A stretch of DNA of 64,000 nt, taken from Gammaproteobacteria bacterium (GTDB lineage: Bacteria > Pseudomonadota > Gammaproteobacteria > DSM-16500). The notes below the pieces were generated by a model. The model was not told the DNA's origin and searched no databases. It was given only the letters and a program-made list of their open reading frames with translations. Where the stretch lies: contig JAHCAO010000004.1 of the NCBI GenBank assembly GCA_019634835.1, positions 62,001 to 126,000 of the forward strand, written 5' to 3'. Positions 36,914 through 47,800 of the stretch are shown here, one piece after another. The number at the start of each line of letters is the position of its first letter. Within the stretch, counting starts at the first letter, position 1. Position numbers and translations under genes: made by a program.

Positions 36914-38812
36914 CTAAAATATCATTTTCTTCCAAGAATCATTTTTAAATTGAGCATCTATTTTTAGTGATTCATCATCAGGCATGAGTTGCAAGCGGTA
37001 GTCACTCGTGGACTTAGATTGATAATTTCCTTTGTTAAGATAAATAGTGTAATGATTAGCATAACGTTTTCCGTTCAAATACACTATGCTGGTTGGTTCT
37101 GATTCAATACGATACCTGCCTGAGAATTTTAGCGTTATTACCTGAGCTTCTTTAGCAATCTTTGGTGAATAAAGATAAATGCTCCCCCACCAATGTGCAT
37201 ATTGGGAATGTAAAAATGTTTTTAACTGAGGTGGCAAAGCCATGATGCGGTAGTTATTGACATAAAATTTAACGGATGATTTTTTCAATGCTGTAATAGT
37301 AGAAGTAACGGTTGCATTAGGATCTTCATATAATGAAGCGAGCATGACAGATTTAAGTTTGGGTGTAGGAGCATAGAGGTAATCAATCGCTGGCCCCATT
37401 AAATGGCGCAATCCTGGTATAGGTTGTGTTTTATTGTAAATCAGTTCAATGCCAGCTACATAATCACTTCCATCGTTAAGGAGCATGTTAATGGCTTGGA
37501 TATTGGCTTTTTGATAAGCGCCATGGAGATAATTGATTTTTGCAGGAAGCAATAAACAAGGATAAATCACGCCGATGAAAGTAGCTGTAATCAGGATGAG
37601 TTGGAAAGATAAAGAGGTAATTTTTTTTTGTACGGGATAGTGACTAGTAATATAAGTAATGATAATGCACGGTATCAAGCCAATGAGTAAATAAGGTTTG
37701 GGAAGTTGTAATTTTATTACTAGAAATAATAGAGCACATAAATAAATAACAAGCATGCTCCATAAGTATATTTCTTTGGTTATCAGCTTAGGATTATTTT
37801 TCGCTGAAAAAATATCGAATAACCAAGTAAAAAATGTTGCATATAGTGCAAAGAAAATAGGAATGGTAACTTGCATGTAATATGGAAATACTTGTTTGAA
37901 TGGAATAAGACAAAATAATATGAGGGATACATATATTACAATAAAGGCACGAGAATGATAGTGCTGATCATTTTGATAAGTGATAAATAGGCTGAATAAT
38001 GTTGTGGGCCATAATAAAAATAATAGCGGATTGTATAAGGTAATAGTCTTCCAAAAGGGCAATCGTGCCGCATTATACCAATCCAAATGGTACATGGCAG
38101 ATGCTTCGTTAAATACGCTGTTAAATACAGTGTGCCAATCTGAGACCCAAGACCAAAACATGAGATAACTTATGATAATGATCATGTAAGTCAAATTGAA
38201 TAACACAATATTTTTGATGGGCTTGAATGTGCGCTCTGTTCTGAACCAATAAACTTCAACAAGCCCTATGATTAAGGCAACATTACTGGCAAAAATGTGC
38301 CAGATAGCTTTTTGAGTCGTAATAAAACCTAGCCCAATTACCATGCCAGCCAGTAAAAAACGGTTTTCGAGCAGTAATAATAGAGAAAAAAAACAAAACC
38401 AATAACCCAATAAATCCACGCGAATTTGTGATGCATAAGATAAAAGAATTTCTGACGAAATCAAAAAAAATAGACTGGTTAAAATACCAGCACGAGAAAA
38501 AAATTTTGATAACCACAAGGAAGAAATAAATAATAATGAGGCATTGACCAGAGCAATAAAATTTTTTGTCACCATTAATGACTGCATTATGTCATGTGTG
38601 AACAACATGGGGATTAATAGCAGATAATATCCCAATACTGTTTTGTATGGAGCGAAATCCCGATAAGGCAAGCTATCTTTATATTGATAGATACGGTGTG
38701 CGAACCAAAATTCGTCTACAGCAAGCATTGTGTAGTGGTGATAAAAATACTCAGAAATAAAATAAAACAAGCAGCATGCTGCCAATGTGAGAACAAAATA
38801 TCGTTGCTGCAT
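36914..38812 (-). CDS. GT-C type membrane glycosyltransferase, PMT/ArnT-like, putative
   Basis: This 632-residue protein has about eleven membrane helices over residues 1-430 and a soluble C-terminal domain of about 190 residues. The first periplasmic loop contains AVDEFWFAHRIYQYKDSLP with an acidic residue after the first helix, as in PMT and ArnT families. The C-terminal domain is Tyr-rich and beta-like (YLNGKRYANHYTIYLNKG). Together with the GT2 gene and the other GT-C gene it suggests a local glycan-modifying set. Acceptor and sugar unknown. Confidence 0.78.
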   Translation of the reverse strand: MQQRYFVLTLAACCLFYFISEYFYHHYTMLAVDEFWFAHRIYQYKDSLPYRDFAPYKTVLGYYLLLIPMLFTHDIMQSLMVTKNFIALVNASLLFISSLWLSKFFSRAGILTSLFFLISSEILLSYASQIRVDLLGYWFCFFSLLLLLENRFLLAGMVIGLGFITTQKAIWHIFASNVALIIGLVEVYWFRTERTFKPIKNIVLFNLTYMIIIISYLMFWSWVSDWHTVFNSVFNEASAMYHLDWYNAARLPFWKTITLYNPLLFLLWPTTLFSLFITYQNDQHYHSRAFIVIYVSLILFCLIPFKQVFPYYMQVTIPIFFALYATFFTWLFDIFSAKNNPKLITKEIYLWSMLVIYLCALLFLVIKLQLPKPYLLIGLIPCIIITYITSHYPVQKKITSLSFQLILITATFIGVIYPCLLLPAKINYLHGAYQKANIQAINMLLNDGSDYVAGIELIYNKTQPIPGLRHLMGPAIDYLYAPTPKLKSVMLASLYEDPNATVTSTITALKKSSVKFYVNNYRIMALPPQLKTFLHSQYAHWWGSIYLYSPKIAKEAQVITLKFSGRYRIESEPTSIVYLNGKRYANHYTIYLNKGNYQSKSTSDYRLQLMPDDESLKIDAQFKNDSWKKMIF

Positions 38813-38860
38813 ATTAAGATACTTTTGACTTCAATGTTAATTTTGTCTATTTTACATGTA

Positions 38861-38984
38861 TACGGACGTATTACGAGTTTTTTGCAGCAAGAGAATGAGA
38901 GTGTTTTACGGTGAATGGTGAAGGAAAAGTATCTTTATCCTCCGCTGCAAAAAACTCGACATGCGCTGTCCCTTATACTAAATA
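38861..38984 (-). mobile_element. Family D palindromic element D2, internally deleted
   Basis: The arms share CGAGTTTTTTGCAGC and its complement (38874-38888 and 38944-38958), with looser outer pairing. The core is a shortened reverse-orientation family D core (TTTTCCTTCACCATTCACCG on the reverse strand) without hairpin 2. It separates the second GT-C gene from the cysteine desulfurase gene. Confidence 0.75.
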
Positions 38985-38997
38985 ATTAAATACGATA

Positions 38998-40131
38998 ATG
39001 AAGCCTATTTATCTCGATTATGCAGCGACAACACCGGTAGATCAGCGTGTAGCTAAGAAAATGCTAGATTATCTAACCATGGAAGGAGAATTTGGTAATC
39101 CTGCTTCATTACATGTGTATGGTCAAAAAGCAAGAGAAGCTATTGATATTGCACGCGAGCAAGTTGCCGCATTGATTCATGCTGACCCCAGTGAAATTAT
39201 CTGGACATCTGGTGCAACCGAATCTGATAACCTTGCTTTGAAAGGTGCTGCGCATCTGTATCAGCGCAAAGGTAAGCATATTATCACAATGAAAACGGAA
39301 CATAAGGCAGTGTTAGATGCATGCCAACACCTAGAAAAAGAAGGTTATTTTGTTACGTATCTCTCTCCTGAATCGAATGGATTATTATCGCTGGAAAAGC
39401 TGGCTGCTGCATTACGCAAGGATACTATTATTGTCTCAGTGATGCAGGTAAATAATGAGACTGGTATTGTTCAAGATATAAGTGCTATTGCGAATCTCAC
39501 TGCTTCTCATGGAATACTTTTTCATGTAGATGCGGCACAAAGTCCAGGTAAGGTACAGATTGATGTGACAAAGACTCCCATTGATTTATTGTCCCTATGT
39601 GCTCATAAAATCTATGGGCCAAAAGGCATAGGGGCATTGTATTTGCGTAAGAAGCCGCGTGTACGTGTAGAACCACTGATTCATGGCGGTGGCCACGAGC
39701 AAGGAATGCGTTCTGGAACATTGGCGACTCATCAAATAGTAGGAATGGGAGAATCCTTTCATTTGGCAACACAAGAGATGCAGTTAGAGGGAGAAAAAAT
39801 CCGCCAGTTACGTGACTATTTTTTAGGTAGGTTGAGATCAATTGCTCACTTGCGAATGAATGGTGATCTTGCGCATACCGTGCCGCATATTCTAAATCTG
39901 CAGTTTGAAAATATGCTGGCTGATGCCATATTAGCGCAAGTTCCGACGATTGCAGCATCTACCGCATCCGCCTGTCAGGGGAAAGGAACTGAAGGATCTT
40001 ATGTATTACGCGCGATGGGATTAAGTGATGAGCAGGTGAAAAGCTCAGTACGATTTTCTTTTGGACGGTTTACTACACAAAGTCATATTGATGATGCTCT
40101 TAACGCATTACACAGGATCTTTTCAGGGTAA
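38998..40131 (+). CDS. Cysteine desulfurase (NifS/IscS-like)
   Basis: This PLP enzyme removes sulfur from cysteine for Fe-S clusters or tRNA thiolation. The 377 residues show [24 protein letters not shown], the PLP lysine in [18 protein letters not shown] (about 203) and an active-site cysteine in [15 protein letters not shown] (about 325). It is not in an isc or suf cluster here, so its cellular role is uncertain. It has no clear Shine-Dalgarno and follows a palindromic element closely. Confidence 0.92.
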   Translation: MKPIYLDYAATTPVDQRVAKKMLDYLTMEGEFGNPASLHVYGQKAREAIDIAREQVAALIHADPSEIIWTSGATESDNLALKGAAHLYQRKGKHIITMKTEHKAVLDACQHLEKEGYFVTYLSPESNGLLSLEKLAAALRKDTIIVSVMQVNNETGIVQDISAIANLTASHGILFHVDAAQSPGKVQIDVTKTPIDLLSLCAHKIYGPKGIGALYLRKKPRVRVEPLIHGGGHEQGMRSGTLATHQIVGMGESFHLATQEMQLEGEKIRQLRDYFLGRLRSIAHLRMNGDLAHTVPHILNLQFENMLADAILAQVPTIAASTASACQGKGTEGSYVLRAMGLSDEQVKSSVRFSFGRFTTQSHIDDALNALHRIFSG

Positions 40132-40280
40132 TCGTCCATTTTTTAAGTGTGAGAATTTCTAGCCTCAAGCGGCGTCAATAGACAGAGTTTTCATTTTGAT
40201 CAAGTATGGATCAGATGTTACAAGGCTATCGTATTAGAAAAGGCTATAATGATATTAAGATCATGAAAGAGGAGATCATC

Positions 40281-40736
40281 ATGCCTGTCAAAAAACTGAA
40301 AGAATTTCTTGATAGTCATAAAGTTAAATATGTCTCCATAGTGCACTCGCCTGCTTTTACTGCACAAGAAATCGCTGCTGTTGCTCATGTTTCAGGAAAA
40401 CAATTAGCGAAAACGGTCATTATAAAAATGGATGGGCGTTTCGCGATGGTTGTGTTACCTGCAAATGACCAGATCAATTTTGCGAAGTTGCGAGATGCAA
40501 CAGGGGCTGCCAGTATTGATCTTGCTGCAGAATTGGAATTTAAGGATAAGTTCCCAGGCTGTGAAGTTGGTGCAATGCCGCCTTTTGGGAATTTATACGA
40601 TATGCCAGTGTTGATCGCGAGCCAGCTGAGTCATCAAGACCATATTTTATTTAATGCAGGTTCGCACTCAGAGTTAATGCAATTAGCATTTAGTGATTAT
40701 GAGCGGTTAGTTAAACCCAAAGCGATTGCATTTTAG
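40281..40736 (+). CDS. YbaK/EbsC-type aminoacyl-tRNA deacylase
   Basis: This 151-residue protein of the YbaK/ProX fold hydrolyses mischarged aminoacyl-tRNAs. It shows [37 protein letters not shown] with the conserved lysine, and the glycine-rich [12 protein letters not shown] loop. ATG 40281 with GAGGAG seven bases upstream is preferred over ATG 40206. Its TAG stop is the first part of the family E element that follows (40734 onward). Confidence 0.88.
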   Translation: MPVKKLKEFLDSHKVKYVSIVHSPAFTAQEIAAVAHVSGKQLAKTVIIKMDGRFAMVVLPANDQINFAKLRDATGAASIDLAAELEFKDKFPGCEVGAMPPFGNLYDMPVLIASQLSHQDHILFNAGSHSELMQLAFSDYERLVKPKAIAF

Positions 40737-40893
40737 TACATTGTCCCGCTAAGTTTAACCTATGGTTGCAAAGCCTCGGGGTCCTGTCATAGGCCAACTC
40801 TTTTTGTGCTCGCAAGCTGTGCACGAAAAGAGTTGGTCTATGATACCCCTCGGACTGACCTCAGTGTGAGTCAAACTTAGCGGGACAACAACT
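40734..40893 (+). mobile_element. Family E palindromic element E3
   Basis: It starts TAGTACATTGTCCCGCTAAG and ends with the complement CTTAGCGGGACAA plus CAACTAG. The core is the same as E1 in the opposite orientation, with the inner 17-bp stem CATAGGCCAACTCTTTT and AAAAGAGTTGGTCTATG (one G-T pair). The first three bases are the ybaK stop codon. No convincing target duplication. Confidence 0.83.
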
Positions 40894-41013
40894 AGGGCTT
40901 GTTGGTCATTAAATTCTCGTTGTCTCTCGCATCATTCCTTGCATAATAATATTGGCGAAAGGATCAAGATTAGATGATAATGCGTTCTTTCATTCATCAT
41001 CAAAGAAAATCAC

Positions 41014-42687
41014 ATGGCACAATATATTTATACTATGCAAGGCGTGGGCAAGGTGGTTCCGCCTAAACGAGAAATTTTAAAAAATATTTGGTTGTCTTTT
41101 TATCCTGGCGCCAAGATTGGGGTACTCGGTTTAAATGGATCAGGTAAATCAACGTTATTAAAAATCATGGCGGGTTTGGATAAAGAAATAGTGGGTGAGG
41201 CACGTCCACTACCAGGCATTAAGATTGGTTATTTACCGCAAGAACCGCAACTTGATCCGAATAAAACGGTGCGTGGTAATGTTGAAGAAGGTGTTGGGGA
41301 AACGTTGGCTTTACTGAATCGCTTTAATGAAATCAGTATGAAATTTGCTGAACCGATGAGCGATGATGAACTGAATCAGTTGCTGGAAGAACAAGGCGAC
41401 TTACAACAAAAAATTGATGTTGCAAATGCATGGGACCTTGACCGTAAACTTGAAATTGCGGCTGATGCATTACGCCTGCCTCCGTGGGATGCTGATGTAA
41501 CGAAAATATCAGGTGGCGAGCGTCGCCGTGTGGCACTTTGCCGATTATTACTTTCCAAGCCAGATATGTTGTTATTAGATGAGCCGACTAACCATTTGGA
41601 TGCAGAAAGTGTGGCGTGGTTAGAACGTTTTTTACATGATTATCCAGGGACAGTTGTTGCAGTGACACATGATCGTTATTTTCTGGATAATGTTGCAGGT
41701 TGGATTTTAGAATTAGATCGTGGTCAAGGGATCCCTTATGAAGGCAATTATTCGTCTTGGCTAGAGCAAAAAGAAAAGCGTTTAGAACAAGAAGAGCGCC
41801 AGCAAACTGCTCATCAAAAAGCAATTAAAGCAGAATTAGAATGGGTACGCAGTAACCCAAAAGGCCGGCATGCAAAGAGCAAAGCACGTCTTGCACGATT
41901 TGAAGAGTTGAATTCAAAGGAATTTCAAAAACGCAGTGAGACGCAGGAACTCTATATTCCGCCAGGACCACGTTTAGGGGATGTAGTGATAGAAGCAAAC
42001 CACCTGACCAAGCGTTTTGGTGAGCGTGTATTGTTTGAAGATTTAAGTTTTAACGTTCCGCCGGGTGCGGTGGTCGGCATGATTGGGCCTAATGGTGCTG
42101 GCAAATCAACCTTATTTAAAATTTTAAACCACTTGGATACGCCTGATAGTGGGAGTTTCCGCATAGGTGATGCAGTGAAATTATCCTATGTGGATCAAAG
42201 CCGTGATGCTTTGGCAGGGCAAAAAACGGTTTGGCAGGAAATTGCGAATGAACAAGAAGTGATGACGGTGGGTTCATTTCAAATGCCATCGCGTGCTTAT
42301 GTAGGACGATTTAATTTTAAAGGTACGGATCAGCAAAAATTTATTAAAGACTTATCAGGGGGTGAACGTAACCGTGTTCACTTAGCAAAATTGCTTAGCA
42401 GCGGTGGTAATGTGTTACTACTTGATGAACCCACGAATGATTTAGATGTTGAAACATTGCGTGCACTGGAAGAGGCTATTTTGAGTTTTCCTGGTTGTGT
42501 GATGGTGATATCGCATGATCGTTGGTTCTTAGACCGCATCGCAACCCATATATTGGCTTTTGAGGGTGATAGTGCCGTTAACTTCTTCACGGGTAATTAT
42601 ACAGAATACGAAGAAGATCGTATGCGTCGTTTAGGTGATCAAGCTATTCAACCGCATAGGATTAAATATAAAAAACTAGAAGCGTGA
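41014..42687 (+). CDS. ettA: Energy-dependent translational throttle protein EttA (ABC-F)
   Basis: EttA is a soluble twin-ATPase that binds the ribosomal E site. The 557 residues have two ABC domains: Walker [10 protein letters not shown] (about 43) and GPNGAGKST (about 358), signatures [11 protein letters not shown] and [11 protein letters not shown], Walker [14 protein letters not shown] and [12 protein letters not shown], and the basic P-site tether linker between them (about 245-310). Length is normal for EttA. A hairpin terminator follows the stop. Confidence 0.96.
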   Translation: MAQYIYTMQGVGKVVPPKREILKNIWLSFYPGAKIGVLGLNGSGKSTLLKIMAGLDKEIVGEARPLPGIKIGYLPQEPQLDPNKTVRGNVEEGVGETLALLNRFNEISMKFAEPMSDDELNQLLEEQGDLQQKIDVANAWDLDRKLEIAADALRLPPWDADVTKISGGERRRVALCRLLLSKPDMLLLDEPTNHLDAESVAWLERFLHDYPGTVVAVTHDRYFLDNVAGWILELDRGQGIPYEGNYSSWLEQKEKRLEQEERQQTAHQKAIKAELEWVRSNPKGRHAKSKARLARFEELNSKEFQKRSETQELYIPPGPRLGDVVIEANHLTKRFGERVLFEDLSFNVPPGAVVGMIGPNGAGKSTLFKILNHLDTPDSGSFRIGDAVKLSYVDQSRDALAGQKTVWQEIANEQEVMTVGSFQMPSRAYVGRFNFKGTDQQKFIKDLSGGERNRVHLAKLLSSGGNVLLLDEPTNDLDVETLRALEEAILSFPGCVMVISHDRWFLDRIATHILAFEGDSAVNFFTGNYTEYEEDRMRRLGDQAIQPHRIKYKKLEA

Positions 42688-42693
42688 GAAGAT

Positions 42694-42720
42694 CCTGTTA
42701 AATCGTATTAACAGGTTTTT
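42694..42720 (+). terminator. Rho-independent terminator of ettA
   Basis: CCTGTTAA, loop ATCGTA, TTAACAGG, then TTTTT: an 8-bp stem with a U tract 6 bp after the ettA stop. It overlaps the 3' end of the convergent CDF efflux gene, whose last codons are read through the U tract. Confidence 0.85.
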
Positions 42721-43640
42721 GAACGTATGCATGGGTTTTCTGTACTGCCTGACTCGACTTGAATCGTAGCGTGACTGATGTTGAATTGAAGATGTAAAAC
42801 GTCATTAATTTTTTTGTAGTCCGCGTCAGTTAATCTTGTTTCTGGCATGATGAGGTGTACAGTCAGTGCGACCTCACGGGTGCTTAATCCCCAGATGTGG
42901 AGGTCATGCACAGCTTTAACACCTGGAATACCATGTAGATATTCTTTGACACCTAAATGGTCTATGTAATGCGGAATAGCATCAAGAAGTAAAATGACAG
43001 AGTCGCGCAATAAGCTCCATGTGCTCCATAGGATAATTCCAACAATGACTAGACCTACAATGGGATCTATCCAGTGCCAGTTAGTATAACGAATCAAGAT
43101 AGCAGAGATGACGACACCAACGAGAATCAATGCATCTGCCATGAGGTGTAAAAAAGCACCTTTGATATTGATATCATCTCTAGCACCGCGCATAAAGAGT
43201 AAAGATGTTCCGACATTGACGAATACGCCAACCATACCAACAATAATCACGATCGTTTCATCGACGATAGTGACATTAAACAACTTATAAATCGATTCAT
43301 AGGCAATGACCGCTGAAGTTGCAACGAGAATAAATGCATTTGCTAAAGCGGCAATAATCGTGGTGCGTTTGAATCCATAACTGTAACGCTTTCGCGCGGG
43401 AAAAGTTAACAACCAATTCGCGAGCCATGCTAGTGCTAAGCTTAATACATCACCAAGGTTATGAACGGCATCGGCCAAAAGACTAAGAGAATTTGCATAA
43501 AGAGCATAACCCGCTTCGGTGGCAGTATAAAGTAAGGTAATGCTCACAGCAATAGCGAAGGCAGAATTAAACGAATGAGCAGAACTATGGCCATGCGGAT
43601 GATGATGGTCTTGATGGGAATGGTGATGATGAGAATGCAT
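42708..43640 (-). CDS. Cation diffusion facilitator (CzcD/ZitB-like metal efflux)
   Basis: This 310-residue CDF transporter has six membrane helices. The N-terminus is a histidine-rich metal-binding tail (HSHHHHSHQDHHHPHGHSS). Transport-site residues are seen in LSLLADAVHNLGDVLS and HLMADALILVGV, and a cytoplasmic C-terminal domain follows. It probably exports Zn2+ or a similar divalent cation from the cytoplasm. It is the last gene of a reverse-strand operon, 2 bp after the antiporter gene. Confidence 0.92.
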   Translation of the reverse strand: MHSHHHHSHQDHHHPHGHSSAHSFNSAFAIAVSITLLYTATEAGYALYANSLSLLADAVHNLGDVLSLALAWLANWLLTFPARKRYSYGFKRTTIIAALANAFILVATSAVIAYESIYKLFNVTIVDETIVIIVGMVGVFVNVGTSLLFMRGARDDINIKGAFLHLMADALILVGVVISAILIRYTNWHWIDPIVGLVIVGIILWSTWSLLRDSVILLLDAIPHYIDHLGVKEYLHGIPGVKAVHDLHIWGLSTREVALTVHLIMPETRLTDADYKKINDVLHLQFNISHATIQVESGSTENPCIRSKTC

Positions 43641-43642
43641 AT

Positions 43643-44815
43643 TTAATCTCTACGTAATTTATCTGTGACGGCAAGAGGTGTGGGATATTGCATCACCGTC
43701 CAGTAACAAGAAATGATAAAGGTGAATATGATAGCAGCTTCAGCCATATGAGCAGTCAGAGGTGACATCATATGGTTTTCTAACGCCATGTAAATCACTA
43801 ACAAAGAGAATTCACTCATTTGTCCCAAGCGTACACCGATTTCCCAGCTGACAGATTTCACTTCGCCCGACCATTGTAACAGCCAATTAAATATCATGGG
43901 TTTTAGCATTAAACTAAATGCTGCCAAAATACAAGCGGGAGCAAAGACTTGTCTGAAATAATCGAAGTTAAAACTTGCTCCAATGGAAAAAAAGAACAAG
44001 ACAAGAAAGAAATCACGTAACGGCTTCAAGCTTTCAGCGATATAGAAAGCAATGGGGTGAGATGCCAGCGCAACACCGGCAATAAAGGCACCAATTTCTT
44101 CTGAAAGGCCAAATGCATGACTGAATTCAGCCATGAATAAACACCAACCAATAGATAAGATAAAGATATACTCGTGAATTTTGTCAAATTTTGCCAATAA
44201 CCAAGCAAGAATATAGCGCTGAAATAAATAAGCCACTGTTAGCAGAATCGGGAAGGCAATGATGATTAATATCAGATCGCGAGATTCACTGCGAATGCCG
44301 ATTATTTGCAGCGCTAATATGGAACCGATCGCGATAATATCCTGCAGAAGCAAAATACTGATGACTAATTCTCCAGTATGCTGGTGATGCAGAATAGTGG
44401 TAGGTAATAATTTTAAGCCAATGATGGTGCTTGAAAACATACCTGCGATACCGATAATGAGGCTTTCTTTATAGGTAAGGCCAAAAGCGTAACAAGTCAC
44501 GAATCCCGTTATAAAAAAAATGAATGAGCTAGATAAAGTAATCAAACTCATTTTTCGTAAAGAGTGGAATAAATTTTGTGGTTGTAGATGTAGCCCTAAT
44601 AAGAACAATAAAAAGATGATGCCAATTTCACCGGATTGCTTAACAATATTGCCATGACTGATTAACTTTAATCCCCATGGACCCAATATGGCTCCCAGGA
44701 TAATGTAAACGACTAAGAGTGATTGCCGAGTAAACAATGCGATGGTAGATAGTACAGCTGTACCCGAAAAAATGAGGAACATAACATGAGAAATTGTGTG
44801 TGGTTGTTGGTCCAT
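43643..44815 (-). CDS. Kef-type cation/proton antiporter membrane domain
   Basis: A 390-residue monovalent cation:proton antiporter-2 (CPA2) protein with 11-13 helices and typical stretches (GEIGIIFLLFLLGLHLQPQNL, GLSEEIGAFIAGVALASHP). It lacks the cytoplasmic TrkA-N regulatory domain of KefB/KefC, so it is a membrane-only version. The start overlaps the putA stop (TAATG), indicating coupled translation. The ion is not predictable; K+ or Na+ are the usual ones. Confidence 0.88.
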   Translation of the reverse strand: MDQQPHTISHVMFLIFSGTAVLSTIALFTRQSLLVVYIILGAILGPWGLKLISHGNIVKQSGEIGIIFLLFLLGLHLQPQNLFHSLRKMSLITLSSSFIFFITGFVTCYAFGLTYKESLIIGIAGMFSSTIIGLKLLPTTILHHQHTGELVISILLLQDIIAIGSILALQIIGIRSESRDLILIIIAFPILLTVAYLFQRYILAWLLAKFDKIHEYIFILSIGWCLFMAEFSHAFGLSEEIGAFIAGVALASHPIAFYIAESLKPLRDFFLVLFFFSIGASFNFDYFRQVFAPACILAAFSLMLKPMIFNWLLQWSGEVKSVSWEIGVRLGQMSEFSLLVIYMALENHMMSPLTAHMAEAAIIFTFIISCYWTVMQYPTPLAVTDKLRRD

Positions 44816-47800
44816 TAATCATCCTCAAGTAATGAAACTAACCGCGCGTTACCGCCAACAGCAGTTGTATTGTTTGATAAGGAGCGCTCCATGCAAAGTC
44901 TTGGCAAATAATGCGGGCCGCCAGCTTTGGGCCCAGTGCCTGATAATCGTTCCCCACCAAATGGTTGCACACCAACGACAGCACCAATCATGTTGCGGTT
45001 TACATAAATGTTGCCTATAGGCATGCGATTAACAATATGTTGTATGACGGCATCAATACGGCTGTGTATGCCTAATGTTAATCCGTATCCGGTGTTGATG
45101 ATAGCATCCATCACGTTATCAAGGTCACGCGATTGATATCGGATAACGTGTAAGATAGGGCCAAATACTTCTCTTTGCAATATGCTTAGATCGGTTAGCT
45201 CAAAAACACAGGGCGCAAAATAATGGCCGGGCAATGTTTTGGACAAAGGAACGGTTGCGATAAGATTAGCTTGTTGCTGCATTTTAATGAAGTGATTCTG
45301 TAGCATTTGGTGTGCTTGGTGATCGATGACGGGGCCAATATCGGTAGCGAGTAAACTGGGATCACCCATCGTGAGTTCTGCCATGTAACCTTGTAACATT
45401 TCGAGTAACTTAGGAGCTATTTCTTCTTGCACGAATAAAACACGCAACGCAGAGCAGCGTTGTCCTGCGCTATTAAATGCAGAGTGGGCAATGTCTATCA
45501 CGACTTGTTCTGCCAAAGCAGAAGAATCGACAATCATCGCATTCTGCCCCCCTGTTTCAGCGATAAAAAGCGCGATGGGGCCGCTGCGGTTAGCAAGAGA
45601 TTGCTCGATAAATTTTGCTGTTTCAGTGGATCCGGTGAACATCACACCTGCAACGCGAGGATCACTGACTAATTTGGCGCCGATTATTTTTCCTGAGCCT
45701 ATCAATAATTGTAAAACATTTTTTGGTACCCCTGCTTCATGCAGAATTTGTATCGCTTTAAATGCGATTAATGGTGTTTGTTCGGCAGGTTTAGCGATAA
45801 CAAGATTGCCAGTCACTAATGCTGCAGCAATTTGACCAACAAAAATGGCTAATGGAAAATTCCATGGACTGATACAAGCAATGATTCCGCGTGGATGAAA
45901 GGAGAGTTGGTTGGTTTCACCAGTGGGACCTGGCAAGAGTTGTGGTAATAAATCTTGTCGTGCCCGATAAGCATAATAACGGCAATAATCGATGGTTTCT
46001 CTTACTTCAGAGAGACAGTCTACAATACATTTTCCACCTTCATGCGTTAGCATGGCGATTAAACGGGGCATTTCTTCTTGGAATAATTCGGCAGCGCGTT
46101 CTAGTATGGCAGCCCGCTCCAATAGAGGTGTGTTTTCCCATGCGTGTGCTGCGTGAATAGCAGTACTAAGTGCTTCTTCAACGGTTGTTTCGTTTGCTTG
46201 GCTGACATGCCCAATGATGTGCTGTGTATTGCTGGGTGAAGTGACAGGTTGTCCTTTTTGATTGGCCAAGACTTTTCCATTGACGATGGAGCTGGCAGAC
46301 CAGTTTTCTTTTACTGCTTCTTCCATTTGTTGTTTGAGTTGTTTCTGTTGGGACACGTCGGACAAATCAATTCCTTGCGAGTTTTGCCAATCGCCATAAA
46401 TGTTTTTTGGCAAGAGTATCTTGGGATGAGGTTTATTCGCTAATGCTGCAATTCGCGCAACAGGGTTTATCACCATTTTTTCAATAGGTGTTGTGTCGTC
46501 AGCCAATTTATTGATAAAGGAACTATTCGCGCCATTTTCAAGCAGCCTACGTACAAGATATCCCAGTAAGTCTTTATGCGTGCCTACAGGCGCGTAAATT
46601 CGGCAGGGACGGTTGAATTTATTTTTATCCACGATGTGGTCATATAAAGGCTGGCCCATGCCATGCAGACACTGAAATTCAAATTCGTGGTTGCTACCAG
46701 CCATTTCCATGATCGCAGCGACAGAATAAGCATTATGTGTGCCAAACTGAGCATAAAAACACTCTGGTTGTGACAATAATTTTTTTGCACACGCAAGATA
46801 AGCGACATCGGTTGAATTTTTTCGCGTGAAAACAGGATAATCCGATTGTCCTTGGACTTGGCTTAGCTTAATTTCTGCGTCCCAGTAAGCTCCTTTGACT
46901 AGGCGTACCATCATGCGTTTACCATGTTGCTTGGAAAGATCACTGAGCCAGTCAATGACATAGAACGCGCGTTTTTGATACGCTTGTACAGCCAATCCCA
47001 ATCCATCCCAGCCTGCGAGTGAAGGATCGGTAAAAATTTTTTCAAATATGTCCAGTGATATCTCTAACCTATCTGCTTCTTCAGCATCCACAGTGAATCC
47101 AATATTATATTTTTTTGCTTGTTGCGCAAGAGCGAGCAAAAGTGGGGGCAGTTCTTGCATCACGCGTTCATATTGTGTGTATTCATAGCGAGGGTGTAGG
47201 GCAGAAAGTTTGACGGAAATTCCTGGATTGTCTGCTGGATGACTTGCTTTGGCTATTTTACCAATGGCGTCAATTGCGGTGACATAAGAATCGTAATACT
47301 GTTTAGCATCTTTTAATGTGCGAGCAGACTCACCCAGCATATCGTATGAAAACCGATAACCTATATTTTCAAGTTCGATAGAACGCTTGAGAGCGGAGTC
47401 AATGTCTTGGCCCATCACAAACTGATTACCAATGGCTTTCATCATTTGTAAAATAATGGGCCGTATGATGGTAGCACCTAACCGGCTAATTGCGCGCTTA
47501 AGAGAACTCATCAAGTTTGTTTGGTTATTTAATGCAGGGGCATAGACTTTACCCGTGAGTAGCAAAGACCAAGTTGCGGCATTAACAAAAAATGAATGGT
47601 TAGTACTCAAGTGGTTTTTCCACTCAGCAGTAGATAACTTATCACTGATAAACTTATCCATTGTGGCTTTATCGGGGATACGTAACAGTGCTTCAGCCAG
47701 ACACATCAAGGCGATGCCTTCTTCGGTTGAAAGATCATATTGATGCAAGAGAACATCAATTTTACCTTGTCGTTTCTTATATTCGCGGGTTTCCGCGACG

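Noticed and set aside
41333-42590. Reverse-strand frames of 60-78 codons within ettA
   Set aside because: Antisense shadows of the two ABC domains; no supporting start sites.
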